Assembly: GCA_905480545.1 (NCBI GenBank)
Contig: CAJQQR010000144.1
Location: 1-34,915, forward strand
Source of the DNA: an uncultured Pirellulaceae bacterium
Lineage (GTDB): Bacteria > Planctomycetota > Planctomycetia > Pirellulales > Pirellulaceae
DNA length: 34,915 nt
Direction: 5' to 3'
The notes beneath the pieces are model-generated. The model worked only from the letters and a program-made list of their open reading frames with translations, was not told where the DNA came from and searched no databases. Made by a program: the position numbers and the translations under genes. Shown here piece after piece: positions 1 through 8,204 of this stretch (within the stretch, counting starts at the first letter, position 1; each line of letters begins with the position of its first letter).

Positions 1-1
1 A

Positions 2-223
2 GAAGGACCTGATTGGCTCAAATCGATCAATCCGAATTCTCGAACGGTTTTAAACAACGCCAAAGTTGAGCCGAGTCTGGCGTCTGCAAGCGTCGGTGAA
101 TCGTTTCAATTCGAACGAATGGGATATTTCGCTGTAGATAAGGATTCAACGGCTGAAAAGTTGGTCTTTAACCGAACCGTGACGCTTAAAGACGATTGGG
201 CGAAGACAAAAAAAATGAAATAG
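2..223 (+). CDS. glnS: Glutaminyl-tRNA synthetase, C-terminal end (partial)
   Basis: The frame opening at base 2 runs without a stop to TAG at 221-223 and gives 73 residues, cut off by the window edge. The product would charge tRNA-Gln with glutamine in the cytoplasm. The visible part matches the last segment of the anticodon-binding beta-barrel of bacterial GlnRS: the stretch with VEPSLASASVGESFQFERMG, then FAVDKDST and KLVFNRTVTLKDDWAK, is the family's familiar ending. The catalytic domain lies outside the window. The next recognisable sequence downstream is a decayed sulfatase on the other strand. Identification rests on pattern recognition of the C-terminus only, but the run of matches is long and ends where GlnRS proteins normally end. 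Confidence 0.88.
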   Translation, partial: EGPDWLKSINPNSRTVLNNAKVEPSLASASVGESFQFERMGYFAVDKDSTAEKLVFNRTVTLKDDWAKTKKMK

Positions 224-364
224 CTCTGTTCACGATCCGGGGTTCCCGACCGATTGAAGTGATGGCCAGTTACTCCGGTTTCAAGCCTAATTGCGTTGTA
301 TTTTTCTGGTTCGGTTTGGACCCGGTAATTCGAGCGACACTTGCGCGGAAGCTTGTCGAAACGG

Positions 365-1230
365 TTAGTCAATCTCGGGTATCGAGTCAGAATCGTTTGT
401 CTTGTTTCCTTCCCTGGTCGTATTCGTTTGGTTGTGTGTCAGGATCCGATGTTTGCTACCTGGGGCCGGTGATCGTTTGCCAACTGGAATCCACTTGGCC
501 ATAGATTTCTTCAGAGCGGCGTATTTCGCGTCAGTTGTTAGGTTGGTCCATTCCTTGGGATCGTTTTTCATATCGTGCAGATCTTCACTACCGTCGGTAT
601 AGCGAATGTATCGCCAGTTTTCTGAATGGACGCAATAGTTGTCGTGATGATGGGGTGTGATCGCTGGTCGATTTCGTTTCGCAGAACAGTCTTGCAATTA
701 GAACATCAGCGAAATTCCTTCGAGCTTTTCGTGGTCCTCGGTAGACCACACCATTCGAGCAAGGTCGCGTGCATATCCAACAGTTCCGCGGGTTTTTTAC
801 ATCTGGCGTTTTTTGACGATCCCTGGATCAGCGAGAATCAGTGGGACTCGGGTCGAGCAATCTCATAACCAATTATTGCCGTTGATTTACTTTTCGCCAG
901 TGTGCCATCCATGGTCTGACCGTTATACAAAGCTTTCGAATTCATCAAGGTTTCCAAACCATGGGGTAAGTCCGTAGATGCCAGTCCATGATGGACGAAG
1001 CCCAGTGATCATGCTGGTTCTTGAAGAATTACAAAGCGATGATTTGCAATCTGCATTTAGGAAAGTCGATCCAGTATTGGCAATCGAATCGATGTGCGTA
1101 GTCTTTGCCGGGGTGACCGCCAAATGCGCCCTCCAATCGTTTTGGTTATCGATCGCAATAAATAAAACGTTCGGACGTTTCGGAAGGTCGATAGCAACGG
1201 CCTGAGCTAAACCCCAGCGGGCGCAGTAAA
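365..1230 (-). pseudogene. Decayed sulfatase (arylsulfatase/iduronate sulfatase-like)
   Basis: Pieces of one sulfatase can be read on the minus strand in different frames. Near 1190 the frame reads RPNVLFIAIDNQNDW, the usual sulfatase opening after a signal peptide, and continues to about 923 with SSLCNSSRTSMITGLRPSW, ending at a premature stop. After a gap, 365-700 carries the C-terminal portion, with AITPHHHDNYCVHSENWRYI and YTDGSEDLHDMKNDPKEWTN. Fragments such as LLDMHATLLEWCGLP lie between them in another frame. The formylglycine motif C-x-P-S-R reads C-N-S-S-R, so its proline is lost. No start codon is left in the N-terminal frame, and the span is well short of a normal sulfatase gene, implying an internal deletion. 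An active product is not possible from this reading. Confidence 0.85.
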
Positions 1231-1455
1231 AAGGCGAAGTTTAGGACTGTTAGTCGCCGACAGATTTGCGTTGGATTTTGAAAGTGTCTCATGGGATTCA
1301 AAGGAACCTCGGAAATCTTGCCATGGTCCAGACCTGTCGGATTTCTCTTTTTGTTGACGAGTAGTCAATGAAAAACGTAGAAGTACGGGCCCCGATGCAC
1401 TGTATTCAGAAATTTTAAGCCATGTTTTCACGTTTTTATATTCTCTCACTTGAAT

Positions 1456-1476
1456 TTTTTGACGAACTGTCAAAAA
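1456..1476. promoter_or_regulatory. Probable TetR-family operator (inverted repeat)
   Basis: Perfect 8-bp arms TTTTTGAC and GTCAAAAA flank a 5-bp spacer (gaact). The palindrome lies 7 bp before the ATG of the TetR-type regulator, and a TATATT box at 1437-1442 could be the -10 element, although its -35 is weak. This position fits autorepression of the regulator-efflux operon. The operator function is inferred from symmetry and position. Confidence 0.6.
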
Positions 1477-1483
1477 TGGAATC

Positions 1484-2194
1484 ATGAGCACTCCGACGCC
1501 GAAACAACTTCAGATCCAGAACCGGGAATTGAAAATTCTCGAGATTGCGAGGGAGCATGTTGTTTCAGAAGGTTATCACGGTTTGAACATGGATCGCATT
1601 GCCGAAGAGATCAAATCTTCCAAGGGCACGGTTTACAACCACTTTGGTTGTAAGGAAGAGATCATTATCGCGCTTGCAGTTCAAACCATGGAAAAACGAG
1701 CTGTATTATTTCAGGATGCCGCACAGTTTAAGGGCGGATCTCGTCAGCGGATTCTCGCAGTCGGGCACGCGAACAGTTATTTTTTTCAAAAATTTCCGGA
1801 TCACTTTCGCTTTGAGCAGATGTTAAGAATTGACTCAATTTGGGAGAAAACGTCGGCGAAAAGGCGGATGCTGGTCAAATCGTGTGAAATGAAATGCATG
1901 GCGGTCGTGGCCGGCGTTGTGCGTGATGCGATTGCGACCGAGGATCTTGTTTTGCCGGAGGGCACCTCACCAGAGGATTTGGTTTTCGGATTGTGGTCGA
2001 TTTCCTTGGGCGCGCAAACGATTATGGCATCGAGTGAATCGCTCACCGATTTAGGTGTCAAGAATCCTGCTTTGGCGTTGCGTTTTCACATCCAGAAAAT
2101 ATTGGACAGTTTTCATTGGACGCCGTTGTCAACAGAGTTTGATTACGATTCGATCGAGGATCGAATCGATCGAGAGGTTTTGAATTTATCATGA
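1484..2194 (+). CDS. TetR/AcrR-family transcriptional regulator
   Basis: 236 residues, a normal to slightly long TetR size. The N-terminal DNA-binding domain is clear: residues 15-60 hold the helix-turn-helix, with MDRIAEEIKSSKGTVYNHFG as the recognition part, followed by KEEIIIALA. The rest is alpha-helical and would bind an effector, with no recognisable ligand pocket. The ATG at 1484 follows a perfect palindrome (1456-1476) that is a likely operator. The stop overlaps the start of the adaptor gene by four bases (ATGA), so regulator and pump are translationally coupled. By analogy with AcrR-type proteins it should repress its own efflux operon until a pump substrate binds; that part is inference. 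Confidence 0.95.
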   Translation: MSTPTPKQLQIQNRELKILEIAREHVVSEGYHGLNMDRIAEEIKSSKGTVYNHFGCKEEIIIALAVQTMEKRAVLFQDAAQFKGGSRQRILAVGHANSYFFQKFPDHFRFEQMLRIDSIWEKTSAKRRMLVKSCEMKCMAVVAGVVRDAIATEDLVLPEGTSPEDLVFGLWSISLGAQTIMASSESLTDLGVKNPALALRFHIQKILDSFHWTPLSTEFDYDSIEDRIDREVLNLS

Positions 2195-3492
2195 GCGACG
2201 TCCCGTTTTCTGTTAATAAATTGACGTTTAGTCACATCGTAAAAGCTCGCGTTTTTTGGTTGGTTGCGTTGATATTGCTGGCTACTGCCATTGGGATTGT
2301 GGTTGTTGTTGCCACTGGAGGCGCTGTTGATGCAGAGTTGGTTGTGAAGCAGGAGGTTATGCCGGTAAAGGTTATCGTCGCGGACTTCGTTGATTCGGTG
2401 GTTTATGAACGAGAATTTTCGGGGGTCGTTCGTGCAAAGAGGAGTAGTGACCTTGCTTTCGAACGCTCTGCACAGGTCATCGAAATCAATTTTGATGACG
2501 GCGAGTCAGTTTCTAAAGGGGAGGTGATTGCGAGACTGGATTCGGTCGATTTGTCCAATTCTAAATCTCGAATTAACGCGGAAATCAAGAGCGCTCAGGC
2601 TGTCCTTGATGAATTGAAACAAGGGCCGCGCCCGGAGGTAATTGATGCCGCTCAGGCAGATGTCGCCGCGCTCAAAGCAGATTTGCAACTTGCAAAAAAC
2701 AATAGCCGGCGGCGAGACGGTTTAAGGCAAGCCGAAGCGATTTCGATGGATGAGCTCGATCGAGCCGAATTCGAAGTCAAAGCGAAAGATGCTCGGTTAA
2801 AATCGGCGGAAGCAAAACTGGCGGAACTGACCAACGGTACTCGCGAAGAAAAGATACGAGCTCAACAAGCATTGGTGGAGCAATTGAATGCACAGCGTGC
2901 TCAAGTCAACCACGACATCAAAAAGAGCTCATTGCATGCTGCATACACTGGGCAGATTGCCGCGCGATTTGTGGATGAAGGGGTTTTCACGACCCCTGGT
3001 GTGCCCATCGTTAGGCTTACCGAAACTTCAAGACTTGAGGCGGCGATCGGGTTGCCCCCTGCCCTTTTGCCGTCGCTTTCTCGCGGGCAACGATTCAAAT
3101 TTCAATGGAACGACAAGACCTATTGGGCCACGTTGGCTCGAATTCTCCCTGAGATCGACAGTGCGACGCGTACCGTTCCGGTCATTTTCGAATTGGATGT
3201 ATCGCCGCTCAAACCGGGCCAAATTATTCGAATCGTGATTAACGAGGAGAGGGAGAGGAAAGGCGTTTGGGTTCCGACCGAATCGCTTTTGCCAGCGGCA
3301 AAGGGAACTTGGTCAGTGTTTGTCATGAATGAGTCGGGAAAAGTGCCAGTCGTTAAATCGCAAAGTGTAAAAGTCCTTTTCACCGAAGGTGAGCGCTCAC
3401 TAATTAGTGGAACCATAAAAAATGGAGACAAGATCGTTTGCGAGGGAGCCCATCGGATTTCACAGGGGCAAGCTGTCGAGGTTGTCGAATAA
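2191..3492 (+). CDS. RND efflux periplasmic adaptor (HlyD/AcrA type membrane fusion protein)
   Basis: 433 residues. An N-terminal membrane anchor spans about residues 22-43. Then comes the split lipoyl-like half-motif around residues 85-115 (FDDGESVSKGEVIARLDS), a long alpha-helical hairpin rich in Ala, Glu, Lys and Arg at about 118-240, and the second half-motif around 247-270 (SSLHAAYTGQIAARFVDEG), followed by beta-barrel and membrane-proximal domains. This order is that of adaptors linking an inner-membrane pump to an outer-membrane channel. ATG overlaps the TetR stop by four bases, and the pump follows after about 80 bases. No lipobox cysteine is seen, so it is probably held by the transmembrane helix. 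No outer-membrane factor gene is adjacent. Confidence 0.93.
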   Translation: MSDVPFSVNKLTFSHIVKARVFWLVALILLATAIGIVVVVATGGAVDAELVVKQEVMPVKVIVADFVDSVVYEREFSGVVRAKRSSDLAFERSAQVIEINFDDGESVSKGEVIARLDSVDLSNSKSRINAEIKSAQAVLDELKQGPRPEVIDAAQADVAALKADLQLAKNNSRRRDGLRQAEAISMDELDRAEFEVKAKDARLKSAEAKLAELTNGTREEKIRAQQALVEQLNAQRAQVNHDIKKSSLHAAYTGQIAARFVDEGVFTTPGVPIVRLTETSRLEAAIGLPPALLPSLSRGQRFKFQWNDKTYWATLARILPEIDSATRTVPVIFELDVSPLKPGQIIRIVINEERERKGVWVPTESLLPAAKGTWSVFVMNESGKVPVVKSQSVKVLFTEGERSLISGTIKNGDKIVCEGAHRISQGQAVEVVE

Positions 3493-3570
3493 TGGCATGG
3501 CTTATTCCAGATAGTGCATAACTGACACGGACGATTAATCGAAGCCTTACGTTGATCATCTCAGAATAAG

Positions 3571-6500
3571 TTGATCAAGAAATCTTTGGAAAAAATGCGA
3601 TACGATCTTTTTTATCAAAACCGTCGCCTGCTCGTCCTGCTCATCCTATTGGTTGTCGTCGGTGGTGTTTCGTCGTATGCGGTCCTACCGCGAGCTGAAG
3701 ATCCCGCCTTGGTGCCGCGTGCGCAAAATATCCTGACGCCTTTCCCCGGGCGTAGCGCTGAAGAGGTCGAGACTCAGGTTACCGAGGTCATTGAAGATCA
3801 AATCAGCGAAATTGAAGAGGTCAAGGAGTATCGTTCAGTAAGCCGCGCTGGTGTTTCATTTGTCGCAGTTGAACTACGCGATGAAGTCAGTGATCCTGAA
3901 AAAGTCTGGTCGCGGTTGCGAGATAAAGTCGCTGACATAGAGGCGGAATTACCTGATGGAGCATTGAAGCCACAGTTCGATGAGCTTGATTTTAAGGCCA
4001 ACGCAATGATTGTTGCGTTGAAATGGACTCATGATTCTGAAACAAATTATTCTATTCTTCGCCGCACTGCTGAAGAATTAAAAGACCAAATAATGGCAAT
4101 CACGGGGACTGAAAAGGTGGATCTGTTCGGTGATCCAAAAGAAGAAATTACCGTTGAGTTAGATGCCGCCAAGCTCGCGTCACTCGGTTTGACTGCGGCA
4201 GAGGTCTCGCAAACGATTTTTGAAAGTGACTCAAAATCGAACGCCGGTTTGCTCCGAGGAACAAAAAGTGATTTGTTAATTGGTGTCACGGGAGAGCTAG
4301 AGTCCGTTCGAGATGTTGCCAATGTCCCCATTCGGCTTTCTAAGGATGGGGCGTTTATTCAGTTAGGCGATGTGGCAAAAATTGAAAAGCGGTTTCGTGA
4401 TCCGGTGCAAAGTATTGCGATTGTTGATGGAAAGGACTCCGTCGTGCTTGGGATGCTGGTTCGTGACAATTACCGGATCGACTATTGGGCCGATCGTGTC
4501 GAGAGTCATTTGGCAAAGTTTGAAAAGACGCTAACGGATGGAATCGAAATCAAGACCATTTTCGAGCAAAACAGTTATGTGCAAAATCGGCTGATTAACC
4601 TTGGCATCAATTTGTTGTTTGGTGGATTGGCCGTAATTGTCGTGATCTTCTTTATGATGGGTTGGCGTAATGCATTGATTGTTGCATCCTCGCTGCCATT
4701 TACGGCGCTAACTGTGTTGACTGGTTTGAATTTTCTGGGCATTCCGATTCATCAAATGTCCGTTACAGGGTTGATCATTGCATTAGGCTTGCTGATTGAT
4801 AACGCCATTGTGATTGTCGACGAAGTCTCGGCCCGGATGAAGGAAGGTGATGACGCGTCAACCGCGATAACCGAGTGCGTAAAGAAGTTGGCGATTCCGC
4901 TGTTTGGTTCAACGCTGACCACTGCGTTTGCGTTCGCTCCAATCGCTTTGATGCCGGGGCCTGCGGGGGAATTTGTCGGTTCCATCGCTGTTAGTGTGAT
5001 TCTAGCCATATTCGGTTCCCTGATTCTTTCGATGACCGTAATCGCAGCGATGACTGGGATTTTCAGCCCCTTTGTGGGAGGACGAAGCAACAAAGAATTG
5101 CATGGCTGGTGGGTCGCCGGGGCGAGTCCGAAAAAGCTAAGTCAACGCTACGAAAATTCGCTTCGAACCGTCTTCTCACGTCCGGCGATTGGGATTTTGA
5201 TTGGTGTAACACTACCTGTTCTCGGGTTCATGCAGGCCTCAAAACTTCCGGAGCAGTTCTTCCCCTCTTCAGAGCGTGACCAAATACAAATTGAGTTGGA
5301 TCTGCCGAATCAAGCTTCAATTTCGCACACGCTAGATTCGGCGATGGCGATTCGTGAAGAATTTATTAAGCATCCGCGCGTAAAGGCCGTCGATTGGTTC
5401 TTGGGTGAGAGTGCTCCGACGTTTTATTACAACGTGATCCCTCGGCGAAAAAACTTTTCCAATTACGCGCAAGCTGTTGTGACGCTTGACTCGCCGAAAG
5501 ACGTTCCCAGTTTGATTCATGAGCTTCAGGATATCGCCAATCAAAAATTTACCGGAGATCGTGTCTTGGTTCGCCAGTTAGAACAGGGGCCGCCCTTCGA
5601 TGCACCGGTTGAAGTCAGATTGTTTGGCCCGAATCTCGATCAGCTTCGGATGATTGGAAATGACATTCGCAAAGTCGTGACGAGTACTCCCGGTGTGATT
5701 CACACTCGTTGCGATTTAAGCGAAACCCTTCCAAAGCTTGATTTTCAAATCGATGAAGAAAAAGCTCGATTGGTCGGATTAAGTAACGGCGAAATCGCAA
5801 ACCAGTTGGCGCAGATGCTCGAAGGTGCGACAGGCGGTAGCATTCGCGAAGAAACCGAAGAGTTACCTGTCAGGGTGCGCCTTGGAAATCAGGACCGAAG
5901 TCAACTCTCGTCTATACGCGGCGTGGAAATTCTTGCAAAACCTGATGGCGAGACAGGAGGATCGTCGAGGCAGTTACTCCCGGGGATTCCTGTTTCGAGT
6001 TTAGGTGAAGAGAAGTTAGTCAACGAGTATGCCACGATTGTTCATTTGTCGGGGCGACGTATGAACGAAATTCAAACGTTCATTCCGGCTGGCGTTTTAC
6101 CAAATGAGATATTGATTCCGCTGCGAAAGCGACTGACTGAGAGCGGCATTGAAAACAGCCTTCCGTTTGGTTACCAAATCAAGTTTGGCGGTGAAGCTGC
6201 AAAGCGAGACGAAGCGGTTGGCAGTCTGTTTTCGTTTGTCGGGATTTTAGGCGTGCTAATGATGGCGACCTTGGTTTTATCGTTTGGTTCGTTTCGCGTG
6301 GCAGGTATTATTGCGTCGGTCGCGATGTTATCCGTCGGCTTGGGAATGGGGGCGTTGTGGTTATTCGGTTTTCCATTTGGTTTTATGGCGATCGTTGGAA
6401 CAATGGGACTGATTGGTGTGGCGATTAATGATTCGATTGTTGTGCTCGCGGCGATCAAGGAAGACGACCTCGCTCGAACTGGTGATCCCGAGGCAATCAG

Positions 6501-6720
6501 GCATGTTGTCATGCATGCTTCGCGTCATATCGTGTCAACGTCATTAACCACTATGGCTGGTTTCGCGCCGCTGATTTTGGGTGGCGGAGGATTTTGGCCG
6601 CCACTTGCGATCACGATCGCCGGTGGTGTAATGGGAGCGACGATTTTGGCGCTCTACTACGTCCCGTCCCTTTACATCTTGTTGATGGGAAGCAAGAGGG
6701 AAGTGGCAGGCGATGCTTGA
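3571..6720 (+). CDS. RND-family efflux pump, inner-membrane permease (AcrB-like)
   Basis: 1049 residues from a TTG start, or 1041 from the ATG at 3595, which starts MRYDLFYQNRR and puts the first membrane helix in the usual place; I favour the ATG. It should drive proton-coupled export of small molecules, with the neighbouring adaptor. Twelve membrane helices with two large periplasmic loops are expected, and the repeat layout is visible: TM1 VLLILLVVVGG, TM2-6 near residues 345-500, second half from about 550, TM8-12 at about 880-1040. TM4 carries GLLIDNAIVIVDE, with Asp410 kept but the second aspartate of AcrB replaced by Asn. The TM10 motif reads VAINDSIVVL. Substrate cannot be told from sequence, although the heavy-metal branch seems less likely. 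Confidence 0.95.
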   Translation: MIKKSLEKMRYDLFYQNRRLLVLLILLVVVGGVSSYAVLPRAEDPALVPRAQNILTPFPGRSAEEVETQVTEVIEDQISEIEEVKEYRSVSRAGVSFVAVELRDEVSDPEKVWSRLRDKVADIEAELPDGALKPQFDELDFKANAMIVALKWTHDSETNYSILRRTAEELKDQIMAITGTEKVDLFGDPKEEITVELDAAKLASLGLTAAEVSQTIFESDSKSNAGLLRGTKSDLLIGVTGELESVRDVANVPIRLSKDGAFIQLGDVAKIEKRFRDPVQSIAIVDGKDSVVLGMLVRDNYRIDYWADRVESHLAKFEKTLTDGIEIKTIFEQNSYVQNRLINLGINLLFGGLAVIVVIFFMMGWRNALIVASSLPFTALTVLTGLNFLGIPIHQMSVTGLIIALGLLIDNAIVIVDEVSARMKEGDDASTAITECVKKLAIPLFGSTLTTAFAFAPIALMPGPAGEFVGSIAVSVILAIFGSLILSMTVIAAMTGIFSPFVGGRSNKELHGWWVAGASPKKLSQRYENSLRTVFSRPAIGILIGVTLPVLGFMQASKLPEQFFPSSERDQIQIELDLPNQASISHTLDSAMAIREEFIKHPRVKAVDWFLGESAPTFYYNVIPRRKNFSNYAQAVVTLDSPKDVPSLIHELQDIANQKFTGDRVLVRQLEQGPPFDAPVEVRLFGPNLDQLRMIGNDIRKVVTSTPGVIHTRCDLSETLPKLDFQIDEEKARLVGLSNGEIANQLAQMLEGATGGSIREETEELPVRVRLGNQDRSQLSSIRGVEILAKPDGETGGSSRQLLPGIPVSSLGEEKLVNEYATIVHLSGRRMNEIQTFIPAGVLPNEILIPLRKRLTESGIENSLPFGYQIKFGGEAAKRDEAVGSLFSFVGILGVLMMATLVLSFGSFRVAGIIASVAMLSVGLGMGALWLFGFPFGFMAIVGTMGLIGVAINDSIVVLAAIKEDDLARTGDPEAIRHVVMHASRHIVSTSLTTMAGFAPLILGGGGFWPPLAITIAGGVMGATILALYYVPSLYILLMGSKREVAGDA

Positions 6721-7449
6721 ATGGATCGCAATTCATGTTCCGAAAACTGCATTTTGTGGGTTGGAGATTCAAGAGCTATCGGCCTTCTCAGTAAAATGGA
6801 CGAACTGAACTTCATCTGCATGCGCCACCTTTGCGATGTTCAGTTTCTTCTTGGAATAGCGATGACGAGCGTTCGCCCACCAACTCAACTTGCGCCGGCG
6901 GAACAGCGATGGCTGAAGACATGGATTCATTCTTGAAATCGAACGTTAATACAGTCCTCATTAGTTGAGAATGGCAGTCACGCGTTTCGTTTAACCGGCT
7001 TGGAGCCGAAATTTTTCAATGGGATGACGGCTCGTTATTCAGTAGTTTCAACAGAAAAAGTCGACTTTTTTAACAACCCCGTCGCAAGCCTCTCATTGGC
7101 GAGGCGAAAAGCCGTTCTACATCCAGCGTCTCGGATCAAAGGACAGTGAACAATGTTTGAAATCTACAATGCCCTCTTTTTCCGTTTTACAAAGAGTTCG
7201 CCTTCAATTGTTCCTTGAAGGTATGCCTGTGCATTCGCCCGTTAAGAAGGCAAAATCAGAAACGCTCAGACGCTCTCCAAGCCTTCCGAAAAAGATTGTC
7301 AGTGTTGAAGGCGATACCTCGTATTACTAAAACGCTGGATATAAATCGGAATCGCTACCACGATCAGCAGCAAGAAAAAAAGTCGCAGAACGTTAGACGC
7401 GCGCAGTCCGATTTAACAGGAATTTAAGACGGATTTCACAAGCCAATCG
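6721..7449. other. Gene-poor stretch with a possible membrane-protein relic
   Basis: No convincing gene in about 730 bases. On the minus strand near 7325-7435, just downstream of the DUF6868 gene, one frame reads a hydrophobic segment RLFFLLLIVVAIPIYIQRF with no usable start and an early stop, which looks like the remains of a membrane protein. Plus-strand ORFs here have no domain-like features. Confidence 0.4.
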
Positions 7450-7701
7450 TCAGGTTCCGATGATGCGCAATGCGATGTAAGGAACCAGATTGAAAACGGT
7501 AATCAGGATCTTGTAATGGGCCAGATATCCAAAGTACTGTCGCTGCAAATCCGAGTCGTTAATCCGAAATAGCTTCTTGTGAATGTTCATAATCCAGTCG
7601 CCACAACAAACTAACGTGATGGTTGAGATGCTCAACATTGCGAAGTTGATCAAGGTGCACCAACCCAGCATTGGCAATAGAGTCTCCATGTTTTTGTCCA
7701 T
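7450..7701 (-). CDS. Small membrane protein, DUF6868-like
   Basis: 83 residues, no known function. Two hydrophobic helices are visible: residues 10-34 (after TLLPMLGWCTLIN) and about 64-81, ending NLVPYIALRIIG. Between them is a hydrophilic stretch with DWIMNIHKKLFRINDSDLQ. The size, the WCT-x-IN start, the D-W-I-x-x-x-H-x-x-x-F-x centre and the FNLxPYxALRIIG end match what I recall of the DUF6868 family found in many aquatic bacteria. The ATG follows directly on the TGA of a frameshifted upstream reading frame (TGAATG), which implies an ancestral two-gene operon. No Shine-Dalgarno sequence is evident, as expected for a coupled start. Confidence 0.78.
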   Translation of the reverse strand: MDKNMETLLPMLGWCTLINFAMLSISTITLVCCGDWIMNIHKKLFRINDSDLQRQYFGYLAHYKILITVFNLVPYIALRIIGT

Positions 7702-8155
7702 TCATAAATAGAGGTTTCGAGTAGTTTGAAAGTTGCCAATTAGGCTTGGAAGGTGCCTGCGCCGTTCCAGTATCTTGTTGTCCTTGATTTTATCCAATGT
7801 TACCTCGTGTTGGTCTTTGTCGAAGATGAAAAAATCAGCGCGTTTACTGACCGCAAGGCTGTCAACTTCTTGCTCAGAACTCAGCCGTCAGATCATCTCG
7901 GATGTGACCGCCGGAAACAACCTCATTTGCCACCAACACGGAATTGGGATTGGCGGGCCACTTCTTCATTTTGCTTTGGTCAATTTCGACGAAATTCAAG
8001 ACTTTCCGCTTAGTAACTGGATGGCTTGGCACGGTTTTGCGTTTGCCATTCGTCCATTTTTTTCAATCGATAAATTACGCGAAGGTACCCGCCAAGTTAC
8101 GACGAACGTTTCGCGGGACGACGACTATTTGGGCTAAGTGTTCAAATTGCCCCAC
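7702..8155 (-). pseudogene. Frameshifted gene of unknown family upstream of the DUF6868 gene
   Basis: A protein-like sequence is spread over at least two frames. A GTG at 8153-8155 opens a frame reading EHLAQIVVVPRNVRRNLAG, which hits stops at about 8075 and 8064. The same frame then runs open through KVLNFVEIDQSKMKKWPANP and NEVVSGGHIRDDLTAEF to a TGA at 7874-7876. A +1 shifted frame continues with SLAVSKRADFFIFDKDQHEV and TLDKIKDNKILERRRHLPSL, and ends at TGA 7702-7704, immediately before the DUF6868 ATG. If repaired it would give about 150 residues. I do not recognise the family. The exact abutment with the next gene argues this was once a real coupled gene. Sequencing error in a live gene is the alternative. 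Confidence 0.5.
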
Positions 8156-8204
8156 CTGTCGGATAGACTTGGTCGTTTAACGTTTACCGATTCAAAAGCG
8201 TCTT

